Positions 1 through 9,509 are shown, counted from the stretch's first letter. The stretch is DNA of 64,000 bases from Acidobacteriota bacterium (GCA_023474345.1 JAMCXS010000027.1:1-64000), one strand, 5' to 3'. Translations and numbers: made by a program. Notes: a model not told the origin generated them from the letters alone.

Positions 1-95
1 GCGACTTGCTGAGGCGTTCCGTGGGCGGCCAGCCACTGTTGAAGCTGCTGTTGTTGATCGGTAGAAAGGTTCAAAGTGCGAGTCGAATTCGGCAT
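1..95 (-). CDS. IS630-type transposase, N-terminal fragment (runs off the window)
   Basis: An open frame starts with ATG at 95 and reads leftward out of the window, giving 31 visible residues. The stretch LSTDQQQQLQQWLAAHGTPQQ resembles the opening of IS630-family transposases, in which a short Ser/Thr-Asp/Glu-rich start leads into a TPQRV-like helix-turn-helix. Only the first helix can be seen, so whether the gene is intact is unknown. It lies inside the integrated element whose right end is marked by the integrase. The assignment is recognition of a short N-terminal pattern and is therefore tentative. Confidence 0.5.
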   Translation of the reverse strand, partial: MPNSTRTLNLSTDQQQQLQQWLAAHGTPQQV

Positions 96-123
96 GACCT
101 CAGTGTAACCAAGACCAGAACGG

Positions 124-381
124 ATGTCTAGGTATATGATGGACATATCACTAGGCTTAAGGGAGGTAACTCAGTACGCCGCTGTCTCAAACAGGACCAT
201 TAGAGCTTGGATCCATTCGTCGGTCGATCCACTGCCGGCAGTCCGGGTCAGAGGAAAGCTTTTAGTGAGGCGTGCGGAGCTCGATGCTTGGCTTGGAAGG
301 CATCGAGTACGGCCGTTGGGCGCCATCGATCTCGATGGTATCGTGAGGGGAGTTCTGCAAGGGCTGGCCCATGGGAGTTAA
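124..381 (+). CDS. Excisionase-like DNA-binding protein (MerR/Xis-type helix-turn-helix)
   Basis: Small 85-aa protein. The central part reads REVTQYAAVSNRTIRAWI followed about 20 residues later by RGKLLVRRAELDAWL. This is the usual pattern of excisionase-family winged helix-turn-helix proteins: a recognition helix, a short wing, then a conserved R-x-[ED]-L-D-x-W-L end. Such proteins bend DNA at attachment sites and bias recombination toward excision. The stop codon overlaps the start of the integrase gene by 11 bases, so the two are probably co-transcribed and translationally coupled. Alternative starts exist at the ATG pair at 136-141. A general helix-turn-helix regulator would look the same. 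Confidence 0.7.
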   Translation: MSRYMMDISLGLREVTQYAAVSNRTIRAWIHSSVDPLPAVRVRGKLLVRRAELDAWLGRHRVRPLGAIDLDGIVRGVLQGLAHGS

Positions 382-1651
382 AGTTCGAAAGCCGCGCGGG
401 TACAGGGCTTGGTGCGTTGTCGTTGATTACAAAGGCCAGCGCAAGACTACTGCTATCGGTAGTCGTGAAGCTGCTGAGCGCGTGAGGCGGGAAATAGAGG
501 TGCGCCTCGCTGTCGGCGGGAACGAACTGCTTGAACACAGACCGCCGTCACAACATACTCTGGCGGAGTATTCGAAAAATTGGCTAGCACACGTCGCAGA
601 TGAACGAAAGCCATGCACCGCTGGCTTTTACGGACAGTTCTTGCGGCTGTACGTCCTACCGAAATTCGGGCAATCGACGCTCGATTCCATCGAACGAAGA
701 GATGTAAAGGAATTCATCTCGGAGCTTGGCGAGCGTGGCTTCGCGAAGAACACCATTCGTCTCGCCGTCACGACGTTGCGCGCGACACTGAATGGAGCCG
801 TGGAGGACGGATTAATCGATCATAACCCAGCCCAACGGCTTGGCCGTTTTGTGAAATCGGAAAAGCCTGCACGCGAGGCGACATCGCTTAAGCCAAACGA
901 AGTGGAGCGTCTTTTAGCGGCCGCGAAAAACGCGCTTGAGTTGGCCGAATATGCTCTAATCCTCACAGCGCTCCGTGCCGGCCTACGCGAAGGCGAGATT
1001 GCAGCGCTCGAATGGGGCGACATTCACTTCGGGGACTGTGATGAGGGTCCTGATCGTTATATTCTTGTGCGGCGTAATTATGACCGACGGTGGTCCCGAA
1101 AGATGCTGACCACGAAGGGCAAGAAACCACGGCGAGTCGATATGAGCCGGGAACTCCGGCGTATCCTACTGCAACTTCGCGATAGAAAACTCGTCGATGC
1201 GGCGGGCAAGGGCAAGGCCGATATCTCAAATGAGCTTGTCTTCCCGTCACAGGCTGGTACCCCAATCGAAATGAACAACTTCTCTGAAAGGGTCTTCAAG
1301 CCACTAGTCTCTCGCACAGGGCTACGCAGGATCCGGTTCCACGATCTTCGCCACACTTACGGAAGCTTGCTCATCCAAGCAGGCGCATCACTTGCCTACA
1401 TTCGGGAGCAGATGGGGCATAGCTCGATCCAGGTAACTGTAGATATTTACGGCCACCTGATCCCCGGGGCGAACGTAGGGTTTGTTGATAAGCTCGACGC
1501 CATGACGTGTCCGCAAGAATCCGCAAGACAGCCGCAAGAAACAAAGTCCGAGGAATCGGATGAGTTCAAGCAAATCCTTGGGAATGAATGGCTGGGAGGC
1601 AGGGATTCGAACCCCGATACGCAGATCCAGAGTCTGCAGTCCTACCGTTAG
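371..1651 (+). CDS. Tyrosine recombinase / site-specific integrase
   Basis: The 426-aa protein has the two-domain layout of phage and island integrases: an N-terminal SAM-like core-binding domain (about residues 60-150, TLAEYSKNWL to NPAQRLG) and a C-terminal catalytic domain. Catalytic residues are visible: Arg in GLREGEIAAL (about 204), the HDLRHTYGSLL box (about 324), His in GHSS (about 349) and the nucleophilic Tyr in VDIYGH (about 359). It follows an excisionase-like gene with an 11-base overlap. The last ~20 codons (GGRDSNPDTQIQ...) are not integrase sequence; they are the antisense of a tRNA-Gln, so the C-terminus was supplied by the target site on integration. The element therefore lies to the left and uses this tRNA as attachment site. 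Confidence 0.95.
   Translation: MGVKVRKPRGYRAWCVVVDYKGQRKTTAIGSREAAERVRREIEVRLAVGGNELLEHRPPSQHTLAEYSKNWLAHVADERKPCTAGFYGQFLRLYVLPKFGQSTLDSIERRDVKEFISELGERGFAKNTIRLAVTTLRATLNGAVEDGLIDHNPAQRLGRFVKSEKPAREATSLKPNEVERLLAAAKNALELAEYALILTALRAGLREGEIAALEWGDIHFGDCDEGPDRYILVRRNYDRRWSRKMLTTKGKKPRRVDMSRELRRILLQLRDRKLVDAAGKGKADISNELVFPSQAGTPIEMNNFSERVFKPLVSRTGLRRIRFHDLRHTYGSLLIQAGASLAYIREQMGHSSIQVTVDIYGHLIPGANVGFVDKLDAMTCPQESARQPQETKSEESDEFKQILGNEWLGGRDSNPDTQIQSLQSYR
1592..1651. other. Presumed attachment-site (att) region in the 3' part of tRNA-Gln
   Basis: The integrase frame enters the tRNA-Gln 3' half and stops inside it at 1649-1651. This is typical for islands that insert into tRNA 3' ends and restore the tRNA. 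The exact core cannot be delimited, because the other end of the element, with the matching direct repeat, lies left of this window. Confidence 0.6.
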
Positions 1652-1662
1652 ACGACCTCCCA
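1592..1662 (-). tRNA. tRNA-Gln (anticodon CTG)
   Basis: On the minus strand a full cloverleaf can be folded. The acceptor stem is TGGGAGG with CCTCCCA and discriminator G. The D arm is GTC/GAC with a GG-containing loop. The anticodon stem GCAGA/TCTGC encloses loop CTCTGGA, giving anticodon CTG for glutamine CAG codons. The T arm holds the GGTTCGAAT loop. CCA is not encoded. The 3' end faces the integrase gene, whose reading frame runs through the tRNA in antisense, as expected for a tRNA used as integration site. Confidence 0.95.
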
Positions 1663-1727
1663 AAGTATCCTTACTTTTGTACCAGTTCCTGGGTGTATCT
1701 TGCAACTTAAAACGCCGGCGCGTGCCA

Positions 1728-3029
1728 TCAGCTTGCGATACCACACCACTGGCAGACGAATTCCAACTGGGCCTTGGTGGCCGCGACCACCGAACTAATT
1801 TCCAGATACTCGTCGGCGGCGTGAGTGTTGCCGCCGCGCGGGCCCCACAGCACTGCCGGTGTTTTAAAGGCCTGGTGAAACACATACATGTCACACGGAG
1901 CTTCGAAGCCTTGGATCACCGCTGGCTCGCCCAGCGCGTTTTGAACGCATTCGGCAAGTTCGCCAACCAGCGGCGCGGTTCTTGAAATGGCAGACCCGGG
2001 CAACCAGCGAATCGGGAACTCCGCTTTCGGCTTGGTCGGGAAAAATTCCGGCGAGGCCTTGACGATTCCTCCGAACCATTCGTGAAATTCCCGCTCAACG
2101 TCGTCCTGGTTCTCTCCCGGCATGAGTTGCCAGTACATCTCAATCTGACAGGTCTCCGGAATGGTAATAGGTTCCTTTGTACCCCAAGGGCCGGTGGTAA
2201 GCTTGGTGATCGAAACGGGCACGGGGTCTTCGGAGCCTGCGTAAATCTCGTGCACCGGGGCATTCCTCTTGCGTTGTTCTGCAAAGTCCTGCATCTTCAC
2301 AAGGAAGTATCGGATCGGGTCGATCACTCCCGTGGGGAATTTCCCCTCCGGGAGCACCCCTCCGGCGGAGCTGAGAGTGATTTGGACCGTGCGGCCGCCG
2401 CGGTGGGCCGGGCAAATGCGCAGGAAAGAAGGCTCTGCAATGATGGCGGCGTCGCCGTTATAACCTTTCACGCGCCCGGCAATTGTGCCGTTCACGCCTC
2501 CGAACTCCTCGTCCGCGACCGTTTCAATGATAAGATCACCCTTTAACTTGATGCCCAGGTCGCGTAAGGCCTCCGCCATAAAAAGATTTGTGCCCACGCC
2601 GCCCTTCATGTCATTGGAACCGCGCCCATAAAGCCGGTCGCCTTCCACCTCTCCGCCAAACGGGTCGCGTGTCCACGGCTGGGTTCCCCGCGGCACTGTA
2701 TCCACATGCCCGGACAGAACAAGCGAGCGCCCCCCACCCACGCCCTGAAGCCGCGCACCCACGTTCGGACGGTTACTGTAGTCCCGGCCCGGATAGAAAA
2801 GCGGGTCACCTTCAAGCTCTGGGACGTCGCAGAGATAATAAAGTTCCGTGTCCAGCCCCTGCGCCTTCAGAAACTCGGCCACGTGTTGCTGGCAGGCCTC
2901 CTCGTTTCCGATGGGCGGCATGTTTTCCGAGGGAATCCGGACAAGGTCACGTATGATTTTGACCAGCCTGTCGCGGTGACTGTCCACATAGGAAGAAAGA
3001 CGATTTCTAAGCGTAGCATCAAGAGGCAT
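1728..3029 (-). CDS. M20-family metallopeptidase (ArgE/DapE/CPG2-type amidohydrolase)
   Basis: Cytosolic di-zinc hydrolase of 433 aa that should cleave an amide bond in an N-acyl amino acid or small peptide; the substrate cannot be read from the sequence. The M20 metal ligands appear in order: His in LSGHVDTVP, bridging Asp in NDMKGGVG, the Glu pair in ADEEFGG, an acidic residue in AEPS and the last His in NTHAADEY. The lid domain lies in the middle third. I chose the ATG at 3029 because GGAG sits 7 bases upstream; an upstream in-frame start at 3131 would add 34 residues without a better signal. It stands alone between the tRNA-Gln and an IS remnant. Acetylornithine deacetylase and succinyl-diaminopimelate desuccinylase are closely related alternatives. 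Confidence 0.85.
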   Translation of the reverse strand: MPLDATLRNRLSSYVDSHRDRLVKIIRDLVRIPSENMPPIGNEEACQQHVAEFLKAQGLDTELYYLCDVPELEGDPLFYPGRDYSNRPNVGARLQGVGGGRSLVLSGHVDTVPRGTQPWTRDPFGGEVEGDRLYGRGSNDMKGGVGTNLFMAEALRDLGIKLKGDLIIETVADEEFGGVNGTIAGRVKGYNGDAAIIAEPSFLRICPAHRGGRTVQITLSSAGGVLPEGKFPTGVIDPIRYFLVKMQDFAEQRKRNAPVHEIYAGSEDPVPVSITKLTTGPWGTKEPITIPETCQIEMYWQLMPGENQDDVEREFHEWFGGIVKASPEFFPTKPKAEFPIRWLPGSAISRTAPLVGELAECVQNALGEPAVIQGFEAPCDMYVFHQAFKTPAVLWGPRGGNTHAADEYLEISSVVAATKAQLEFVCQWCGIAS

Positions 3030-3162
3030 AAGAATGCTCCATCCCCGGCTATCTTTGACAAAGTAGTCTACTGCACTCGTATTGTGCAGATTACTCTTGC
3101 CAAAATTGATCGTCAACAAATCCGTTTGCAATGCTGCTGCGTCCTGTTATGTTCGACGGCAC

Positions 3163-3450
3163 TTGCGCCGGGTGTGGGCACCGCTGTTGTTCGAGGGTGA
3201 GGAGCGGCAAGAGGAACGAAAGCGCCGTGATCCGATCCTGCCTACGCAGCCTCCCGCCTCGGCCTGGGCCATGAAGGGTTCGCGGGAAACCGCGGACGAG
3301 TTTCCGGTGTACAGCTTCCAGACGCTGGTGTCGGAGGTGGCGAGCCGGGCTCGGGTGACTTACGCGCTGCAGCGCGACGACTCGGACCTGACGTTCCGAC
3401 AGGTGTCGGAGCCGACCCCGCTCCAGGAGCGTGCGTACGAATTGATCTGA
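3163..3450 (+). pseudogene. C-terminal remnant of a DDE transposase (IS4/IS1634-like)
   Basis: From about 3163 the frame encodes LRRVWAPLLFEGEE, then a DP..P..PSAS-like linker, TADEFPVYSFQTLVSEVA and the end TPLQERAYELI. This succession of 'APLLF', 'T-D-PV-SF-TL' and 'TPLQ-RA-EL' is what I recall from the C-terminus of IS4/IS1634-type transposases. No upstream catalytic part is present, since the M20 gene start occupies that space on the other strand. It is therefore a dead fragment of a former insertion. Confidence 0.6.
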
Positions 3451-3726
3451 ACGTTCCCAGTCAGCGGAAACTGACTTTGACGCTATCCCGCGCTGGAAAT
3501 CAAGTAGATCCCCGCTCGGCGCCCTTGGAACTTCGGGCTAAGCTGGATTGTTGACCTTGGCACCTGGCGCTTCAAAGCAAAAGCTTGGGCGCATGCCATC
3601 GTCTTTCACTGCCTCAAAGTCGCGGTTGCTCCTGTCGTCTACTATCGCGATTTCCCAGCGTGCTCGTTTGGCTTCCCACAGCAAACCGCTCGGAATCCAA
3701 ATGCTGGTTGCGAAACGGATTCTGTT

Positions 3727-5859
3727 CTATTGGGGACCAATCTTGCTGAGATCGATGGGCTTGAAGCCAATGCCGTACGCCGGAGATCCGGGTTTGAGAG
3801 CAAAATCTCCCTGGGAAGGGTCCACAAACAGGGGATCGGCAATGAGCGAGTGCCTATCCTGCCCACGCGCCTGCCACTCCGCAAAGGACCATTTTCCGAA
3901 TCGGATCGGCCGGCCATCCGTCCGGAAGTAGAGATTGTGGTCAAAGTGATATTCGTTATTAGCCCATACCCCCTGAAATAACGGCCCGTGGTTCCAGTAG
4001 ACGATGTTGTGCTCAAAAGTAAAACTCAGGTGCGACTCGTCGCGCGAACGTCTGATCTGTGCTTCTTTCCCATATGCGAAGATATTGTTCCTGATTATGT
4101 TATTCGCCCCGTAGTTTTGATGGAAACCTCCGTCCTCGGTCCGATACACGACGTTGTTCTCGATGACGATATCGCTGCTGCCCTCGTCCGTATAAAGCCC
4201 CCAGCCTCCGTACCGGTAGCGGCTGACATCATGGCAAAGATTATTTCGTTCGACCGTTCCCGGCTGCACACCCAGCGTATAAATACAGCCCATATCACTA
4301 AGCATTCCCCGGCCAATGTTGTAAATGTTATTGAACTCAATTATGTTCGCTTTTGCGGCTGTCGGCTTGTAGCCCCATGTCCAGCCCACTGAAATTCCGG
4401 TGTAGTAGGTATCATCGATTTCATTATGGGAGATAGCGTTGTTGCTGCTCTCGCCAACCCAGATTCCCACCGCAGCCGGATAGACCAGGCCAATATCGTG
4501 AATATGATTGTCGGAAATTACATTCCCATCCGTTGCCTGGTCGTCACTATTGGGATCGGTCGGATCCCCGATCTTGACGCCGCCGGCCCCAAGGTCATAC
4601 ATGTCGTTTCCAATGACCCGATCGCCCTTGGACCCCTGCCTAATTCCCCACCACTTGGCCGCGCCCCCGCCAAACTCCACGGCATACCCTCCCAGATGTG
4701 CAAAGGTGCACTTTTCAATGTCGCAGGAGCGAGTGCCCATCCCTTCGACCGCCGCGGGAATGTCATACGCCGCCTGCAGGTCCACATAGCCGTTGGGACC
4801 CATCGACCAATCGGTATAACTCAGCGTCAACCCGCACAATCGAATGTCGTGAACCCAGCCAGTGCCGCCGCGCCCTTCAAACCGCACTAACTGTTCGAGC
4901 ACAGGCGCGATGACACGTACGTGATCCATCTTTTCTCCCGGCTCAGGGCGATAGTAAAGAATCCCCCTTCGACGGTCAAGATACCATTCACCCGGAGCGT
5001 CAAGAGCGTCCATCGTGTTTTCAACGCAGTAACGTGCATTGTCCTCGCGGTTCGATGGCGCAGGAGTCCTTGAGAGTGTGACCGTATGGGTCGCTTCATC
5101 TACACCGCGGATATACATCCTGAATTCAGCCCAGGCTTGCAGAGCCACAACTTCCACATGACCTTGCGCGGCCCACTGAGGCTGAATGTCACCTTGATGG
5201 AACTTGAATGTTGCCTGTTTTCCGGAACTGATTTTCCCGTCCACGAGGAAGAAGCCTGTGTTTGGTGTTCGGGCCCGCTGCCTTCGATGGCCGTTGACGA
5301 AGAGCTCACGGAAATACCACTTTCCTTCCTTAACTTCCGGGACATGGGCCATCCAAAGCTCTCCCCCGGCCTGGGCCACAAGTTTTCTGTCTGTGACCCG
5401 CTTCCAGCCGGTGATTTCTTTCCCGCCACTTAACACCGGTGTTTCGCCGGGATAGGCTGCGTAGGTGACGGGAGCTTGGGGCGTGCCGGAATCTTCCGGC
5501 GTAAATTCCAGAGGCTTTGCCAAGTCGTATTGCCCCCTGCGAATGTATACCGTGACAGGCTCTTTAAGTGGGCCGTTTGCTTTCAAATCACGGATGGCCT
5601 TTTGCGCCCTCTGCACAGTCCGAAACGGGCCATCCGTGCGGCCCGCATTCGGTTTGTCCAACTTGCCGGACCAAGCGTCGTTGCCGTCCGTCGCAACATA
5701 AAAAACTGTTTTGGCCGCTGTCTGGGGTAGGGCTGAAGCGCTGCACTTGCAGCTATACACCCCGGCGTGCGAAGCGCTCCGCGCCCAAGGAATCTGGGGC
5801 CGCGTGAAGAACAGAAAAATGGCCAGAATAACCAGCCCCGCTGCCAGCGATTTACTCAT
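3727..5859 (-). CDS. Secreted right-handed parallel beta-helix protein (pectate-lyase-like fold)
   Basis: Protein of 710 aa. Start chosen at ATG 5859 because GGAGG sits 7 bases upstream; earlier in-frame ATGs lack this. The N-terminus has a basic start and a hydrophobic segment (LAAGLVILAIFLFF), indicating a signal peptide or anchor. Then comes FYVATDGNDAWSGKLDKPN...DGPFRTVQRAQKAI, the usual entry of secreted polysaccharide-active beta-helix proteins, and a long series of N/D-rich rungs (e.g. NIIEFNNIYN, DIVIENNVVYR, NIIRNNIFAYG). The C-terminal PIDLSKIGPQ is a common end of the family. Predicted role: binding or degrading plant or microbial polysaccharide outside the cytoplasm; enzymatic specificity is unknown. 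After the TAG stop the same frame stays open for about 62 codons (see findings). Confidence 0.85.
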   Translation of the reverse strand: MSKSLAAGLVILAIFLFFTRPQIPWARSASHAGVYSCKCSASALPQTAAKTVFYVATDGNDAWSGKLDKPNAGRTDGPFRTVQRAQKAIRDLKANGPLKEPVTVYIRRGQYDLAKPLEFTPEDSGTPQAPVTYAAYPGETPVLSGGKEITGWKRVTDRKLVAQAGGELWMAHVPEVKEGKWYFRELFVNGHRRQRARTPNTGFFLVDGKISSGKQATFKFHQGDIQPQWAAQGHVEVVALQAWAEFRMYIRGVDEATHTVTLSRTPAPSNREDNARYCVENTMDALDAPGEWYLDRRRGILYYRPEPGEKMDHVRVIAPVLEQLVRFEGRGGTGWVHDIRLCGLTLSYTDWSMGPNGYVDLQAAYDIPAAVEGMGTRSCDIEKCTFAHLGGYAVEFGGGAAKWWGIRQGSKGDRVIGNDMYDLGAGGVKIGDPTDPNSDDQATDGNVISDNHIHDIGLVYPAAVGIWVGESSNNAISHNEIDDTYYTGISVGWTWGYKPTAAKANIIEFNNIYNIGRGMLSDMGCIYTLGVQPGTVERNNLCHDVSRYRYGGWGLYTDEGSSDIVIENNVVYRTEDGGFHQNYGANNIIRNNIFAYGKEAQIRRSRDESHLSFTFEHNIVYWNHGPLFQGVWANNEYHFDHNLYFRTDGRPIRFGKWSFAEWQARGQDRHSLIADPLFVDPSQGDFALKPGSPAYGIGFKPIDLSKIGPQ

Positions 5860-6353
5860 CGTGCGCCTCCGCATTGTGGATTGCTTCTTCAAGAGATTAT
5901 GCCGCGTCACACCCGCCCTCAGTCCCGATCATTAAGTCTAGCCCTTCAGCCCTCGAACGTATCCAATGAATTCCTCGCGAGCCCGTCCCGCCAGGAGTAG
6001 GCAATTCCTTCGGCCTCGTAAAATTTAATTTCAAAAGCACTGATTTTCAATTTAATCCTATAATCCCAAACCTCGTCAGCCCGGCCTAACCAAAACTGCA
6101 CGAAGGCGCAAAACACAGAGTGGAAATTCCAGCTGCACGTTGTGGGTAAATAGTCTATCGCGATTCGACGACTTTCAAACTGGCCTCGGAGAATCGCGAT
6201 CTTCTTGGCATTAACAGAAATAGACAAAGCAAAGATGAAAATATCCTTAGTCGGAAGCCTATTTCGCACTGCAACCTGCCTTTCTCGCATTTGCTGAAGT
6301 CTGGGTATTACCCGTATGGTTCAAAATACAAACATGTTTAAAGGGCCTTTCAG
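5860..6353. other. Non-coding stretch between the beta-helix and glycosidase-like genes
   Basis: About 490 bases, visibly more AT-rich than the flanking genes. An open frame at 5946-6290 on the minus strand has no recognisable pattern and no ribosome site. The region probably holds the promoter of the beta-helix gene; I could not point to convincing -35/-10 boxes. Confidence 0.5.
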
Positions 6354-9300
6354 TTACTGCAGAATCAGCAGCCAGCCCTTTCCTGGTTCAACTGGGATTT
6401 TCTCTGCCGGGGAAAAGGACTTCGCTTCCTGGAAGCCGGGGATGGGAGGAGCTGTAAGCTTTGTGATTGTTGCTTCCTGTCCCAAAGATTCCCAATCGAT
6501 ATTTAAGGAAACGGAGACCGGCTCCTTCGACCAACTGGCCAAGGAGATGAGAGCGCTGCCCTTTTTCTTATAGACGGTGGCAAGCACATCCTTACGGTCT
6601 GTTTTGACCGGGCAGGATGGAACCCAATACCCAATCATCTCCGCCTCCTGAATCTTAAAACTGGTCCAGAGCTTCCAGATGTTGCTGGGATTGTAGTGGT
6701 CAAAATACCGGGTTGTCATTCCGTAAATCATCCCGCGCCAGCGATTCCCGCCGCCTTGTAGCATGTCGCTGAATAGCCCAAACGGTAACCCGGAGATCTC
6801 CACCAGCCAGTAATCCGGGGATTCATTGTAGTTGTAGCCTTCTCCAAACCACAGGCTGTCGATGTAGGGAAAGTGCTCCATGTATTGGTTCGCGGGACTG
6901 ACCCTGAGGTCATGGAATGGAAAGTTGTTGCCCGAATGGAAGTCAATGAGGCTGCCCGGACGATTCCGATCCAAAACCTTCCGAACCCGCTTCATGACTT
7001 GGCGATCATAACCGATTCCATCCAAGTATAGCCCGTCGATCGCCGCCTGCCGGAGAAGATACGCCAAGCCTTCAAGGTAATAATTGTGCCAGCGGGACAG
7101 ACCAGTCTGAAGAATTGCCTCGTCAACCTCTCCGTCCGAAAGCGATTGATGCCAGCCGGGGGCATAATGTGAAACCAGATGCTCGCGAAGCCAGGAGCCT
7201 CCGCCTCCCGGTCCGTCCACAAAAACTTCATCTCCCAGACTCCGCAAGGCCCACATCTCAACCACGCGGTTGCTCAGTTCGCGCACGGTGTAATAGATTT
7301 TGGCCTTCAATCCCGCCGCATGCACCTCATTCACGTAGCTGGAGAGTTTATCTACGGTGAGAAAAGGATAGTTGATATACGGATTGAGATCATTCCCCTG
7401 ATGGATGTTAACGATGGTTGCGCCGGCGCGGAGCAGCTTTTCCACCGGTACGGCGCCCGGCTCAGGATATCCCTGCTGGTAGTAGCGCTGGCTCCAGTGG
7501 TCCGGATTCAGCGGTTTTACGGGAGTCACCAGAAGCGCAAAGGCAAAAACCAACTCTTCACCGGGCTCCATGATTCGCTCGCCGCTGTACGCGCGTACCA
7601 TCACCTGGTCAGCTTCTTCCGTGACCGTGCACCCCCCTTTGCCCTGGTTGCCCCACGCCTCGGGAATTCCTCCGGCCTTCAAATCATACAAGTTCCACTC
7701 TTCTTTAGGCCCTTTAAGCTGGCATTGCAAGCCTGCCTCGACTTCGCCAAGCCATACCTGGTTGTTGGCCCGGTTGATGTCCCAAACCCATTTCCACTCC
7801 TTCGGACGATAGCCCCCTTTGCGCCCCAGCCCCATCATGTAAGTGGCGATTTCCTTGCGAAGCGGAATCTCCAGACGAATATCTTTCACCGGAGTTCTAT
7901 TGTGCGCCGTAAGCGTTGCACGGTAGCTGATGTAACCATCGAATTCCATCCGGGCCTGGCAACAGAGACTCAGCCTGCCGGCGGTCAACTTCGTCTGGCG
8001 GGTGATTGCCCCTGCGTCTGAAGCGAGAATCTCTGTCGAACCTCCGCTCCAGTGGGCTTCTCCTTCGGCGGTTTCGACGACGAGCGAAAGCGGCTTAGCC
8101 AAAATTTCGTGTCCGTTGCTCCGGACGCTTTCCGGGAAGCCGTTCGCCGCGAATCGAACTTCTCTCCCGAGACAACCGACTGTCTGGCCTTGTACTTTCA
8201 AAGGGGTGTAAGGTTTTGTAACGTCATCATCGATGGCGATAGTCGAATCCAGCCACTTCAGCCGCGCTTGTCGCCAGAGGTCGCTCACCCCGGCATCTTC
8301 CAGCACTTGTTGCGAGACCTCCAGGCTTAACCGGATGGAAGTTTTTTCTGCGCCTTCGGGTTGGAGAACCAAGGTGCCACGGTACCTGCCGGCCGGCACA
8401 TCTTTGGTGATCTGTATCCCAAACCAGAGCGCCCGCACTGTGCCCTGCGGGACCGTGAAGGTCTTCTTCATAGGGCGTCCGGCCCAATCGGTTCCACCCA
8501 AATTGAAACATCGCATCGCCCTTTGCGGAATTTTTGCGCCTCGTGCGGACTTTAGATCCCCATAATGCACGGTGAGGTCTGAAATCATGCGCCCACAGGC
8601 ATAGATCCCAATCTGGAAAACATAAAACTCTCCTCGCCGTGCCGCGCCGCGAAACTCCACGGTCGGTCCCCGCTCGATCCAGCGCAGCGGCAAATCCTCG
8701 CTCATGCGGATGGGGAATTGGCGCTCTTCGGGAAAAGTCAGGTAAGTACGCCCGGGATGACGAGCCTGAAGGTTTCCAGTCTCTTCTACCGTGGCAATGA
8801 CCTCCATGGGGTCAAAACGGTTGAAGTCGTCCCGAGCCTGAATCTCCAACACTGTTGCCTGGGGCAGGGCACTCCAGGTATGTTCGCCAGAAGATCCCGC
8901 GGCCAGTTGATGCCGCGCCAGCCATGCCGCGTCTGCTGTCATTTTCGGAGAAAGATAGGTGATCGAATAAGCCCAGGGAACGGTGTCTGCTTTGTATGGC
9001 AAATAATAGAGGAAGTAGTTGCCTGGCACTGTTTCCGGCTGAAACACCAGATCGCCGAATTCTCGCTTGATCGTGATTCTTGCGAGATTTCTAACCGTCT
9101 TGCCGGTCTTGGCATCGACCAAAATGACCGCCTTGTTCTGCGGCTCGCGGTCTCTGCGCCGCCAAGGGATACGCGCCCAGATCGCGTCGGCCTTGTCTCC
9201 TACCCGGAGTTCCGCACGAACATCCCCCAGTTCGCGAGGCCAGCAAGGTCCAACACCGTACCGAACTACGTCGATCTTCTTATTGCCAAGGGTCTGATCT

Positions 9301-9458
9301 CGCTGGAGAGCGCGCGCCAAGGCTTTGGGCACAGCCTTGCTAACCCCGATCGCGCCCAGCGTCAGTTTCGCAAAATCGCGGCGGCTGAAAAGGCTCTTCC
9401 AAAATGTTTCGGGCATCGCCCAGAGCAGTTCATCCGGATTCTTTTTCTTTTTTGGCAT
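6354..9458 (-). CDS. Large Tat-exported glycoside-hydrolase-like protein (DUF6067-like)
   Basis: Protein of 1034 aa with a twin-arginine signal: SRRDFAKLTLGAIG at about residues 25-40, ending near KALARAL, so it is exported folded. The N-terminal half has beta-sandwich-like sequence (e.g. VPAGRYRGTLVLQPEG). The C-terminal half resembles a (beta/alpha)8 glycosidase: LKAKIYYTVRELSNRVVEMWALRS, a GLYLDGIGYDR strand and an FHSGNNF segment, with acidic residues at strand ends. I recall this overall architecture under DUF6067 in Acidobacteria and Planctomycetes; that label is from memory and unverified. Likely role: periplasmic glycan degradation. The neighbouring beta-helix protein and a second similar large protein at 15542 support this. 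Confidence 0.7.
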   Translation of the reverse strand: MPKKKKNPDELLWAMPETFWKSLFSRRDFAKLTLGAIGVSKAVPKALARALQRDQTLGNKKIDVVRYGVGPCWPRELGDVRAELRVGDKADAIWARIPWRRRDREPQNKAVILVDAKTGKTVRNLARITIKREFGDLVFQPETVPGNYFLYYLPYKADTVPWAYSITYLSPKMTADAAWLARHQLAAGSSGEHTWSALPQATVLEIQARDDFNRFDPMEVIATVEETGNLQARHPGRTYLTFPEERQFPIRMSEDLPLRWIERGPTVEFRGAARRGEFYVFQIGIYACGRMISDLTVHYGDLKSARGAKIPQRAMRCFNLGGTDWAGRPMKKTFTVPQGTVRALWFGIQITKDVPAGRYRGTLVLQPEGAEKTSIRLSLEVSQQVLEDAGVSDLWRQARLKWLDSTIAIDDDVTKPYTPLKVQGQTVGCLGREVRFAANGFPESVRSNGHEILAKPLSLVVETAEGEAHWSGGSTEILASDAGAITRQTKLTAGRLSLCCQARMEFDGYISYRATLTAHNRTPVKDIRLEIPLRKEIATYMMGLGRKGGYRPKEWKWVWDINRANNQVWLGEVEAGLQCQLKGPKEEWNLYDLKAGGIPEAWGNQGKGGCTVTEEADQVMVRAYSGERIMEPGEELVFAFALLVTPVKPLNPDHWSQRYYQQGYPEPGAVPVEKLLRAGATIVNIHQGNDLNPYINYPFLTVDKLSSYVNEVHAAGLKAKIYYTVRELSNRVVEMWALRSLGDEVFVDGPGGGGSWLREHLVSHYAPGWHQSLSDGEVDEAILQTGLSRWHNYYLEGLAYLLRQAAIDGLYLDGIGYDRQVMKRVRKVLDRNRPGSLIDFHSGNNFPFHDLRVSPANQYMEHFPYIDSLWFGEGYNYNESPDYWLVEISGLPFGLFSDMLQGGGNRWRGMIYGMTTRYFDHYNPSNIWKLWTSFKIQEAEMIGYWVPSCPVKTDRKDVLATVYKKKGSALISLASWSKEPVSVSLNIDWESLGQEATITKLTAPPIPGFQEAKSFSPAEKIPVEPGKGWLLILQ

Positions 9459-9509
9459 CTTGGCTCCGTTTGGACTTTATGAATGATTAGGTCGCTTGCT
9501 ATGACGACG

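Noticed and set aside
5946-6290. 114-codon minus-strand frame
   Set aside because: AT-rich sequence, no ribosome site, no motif; composition fits chance.
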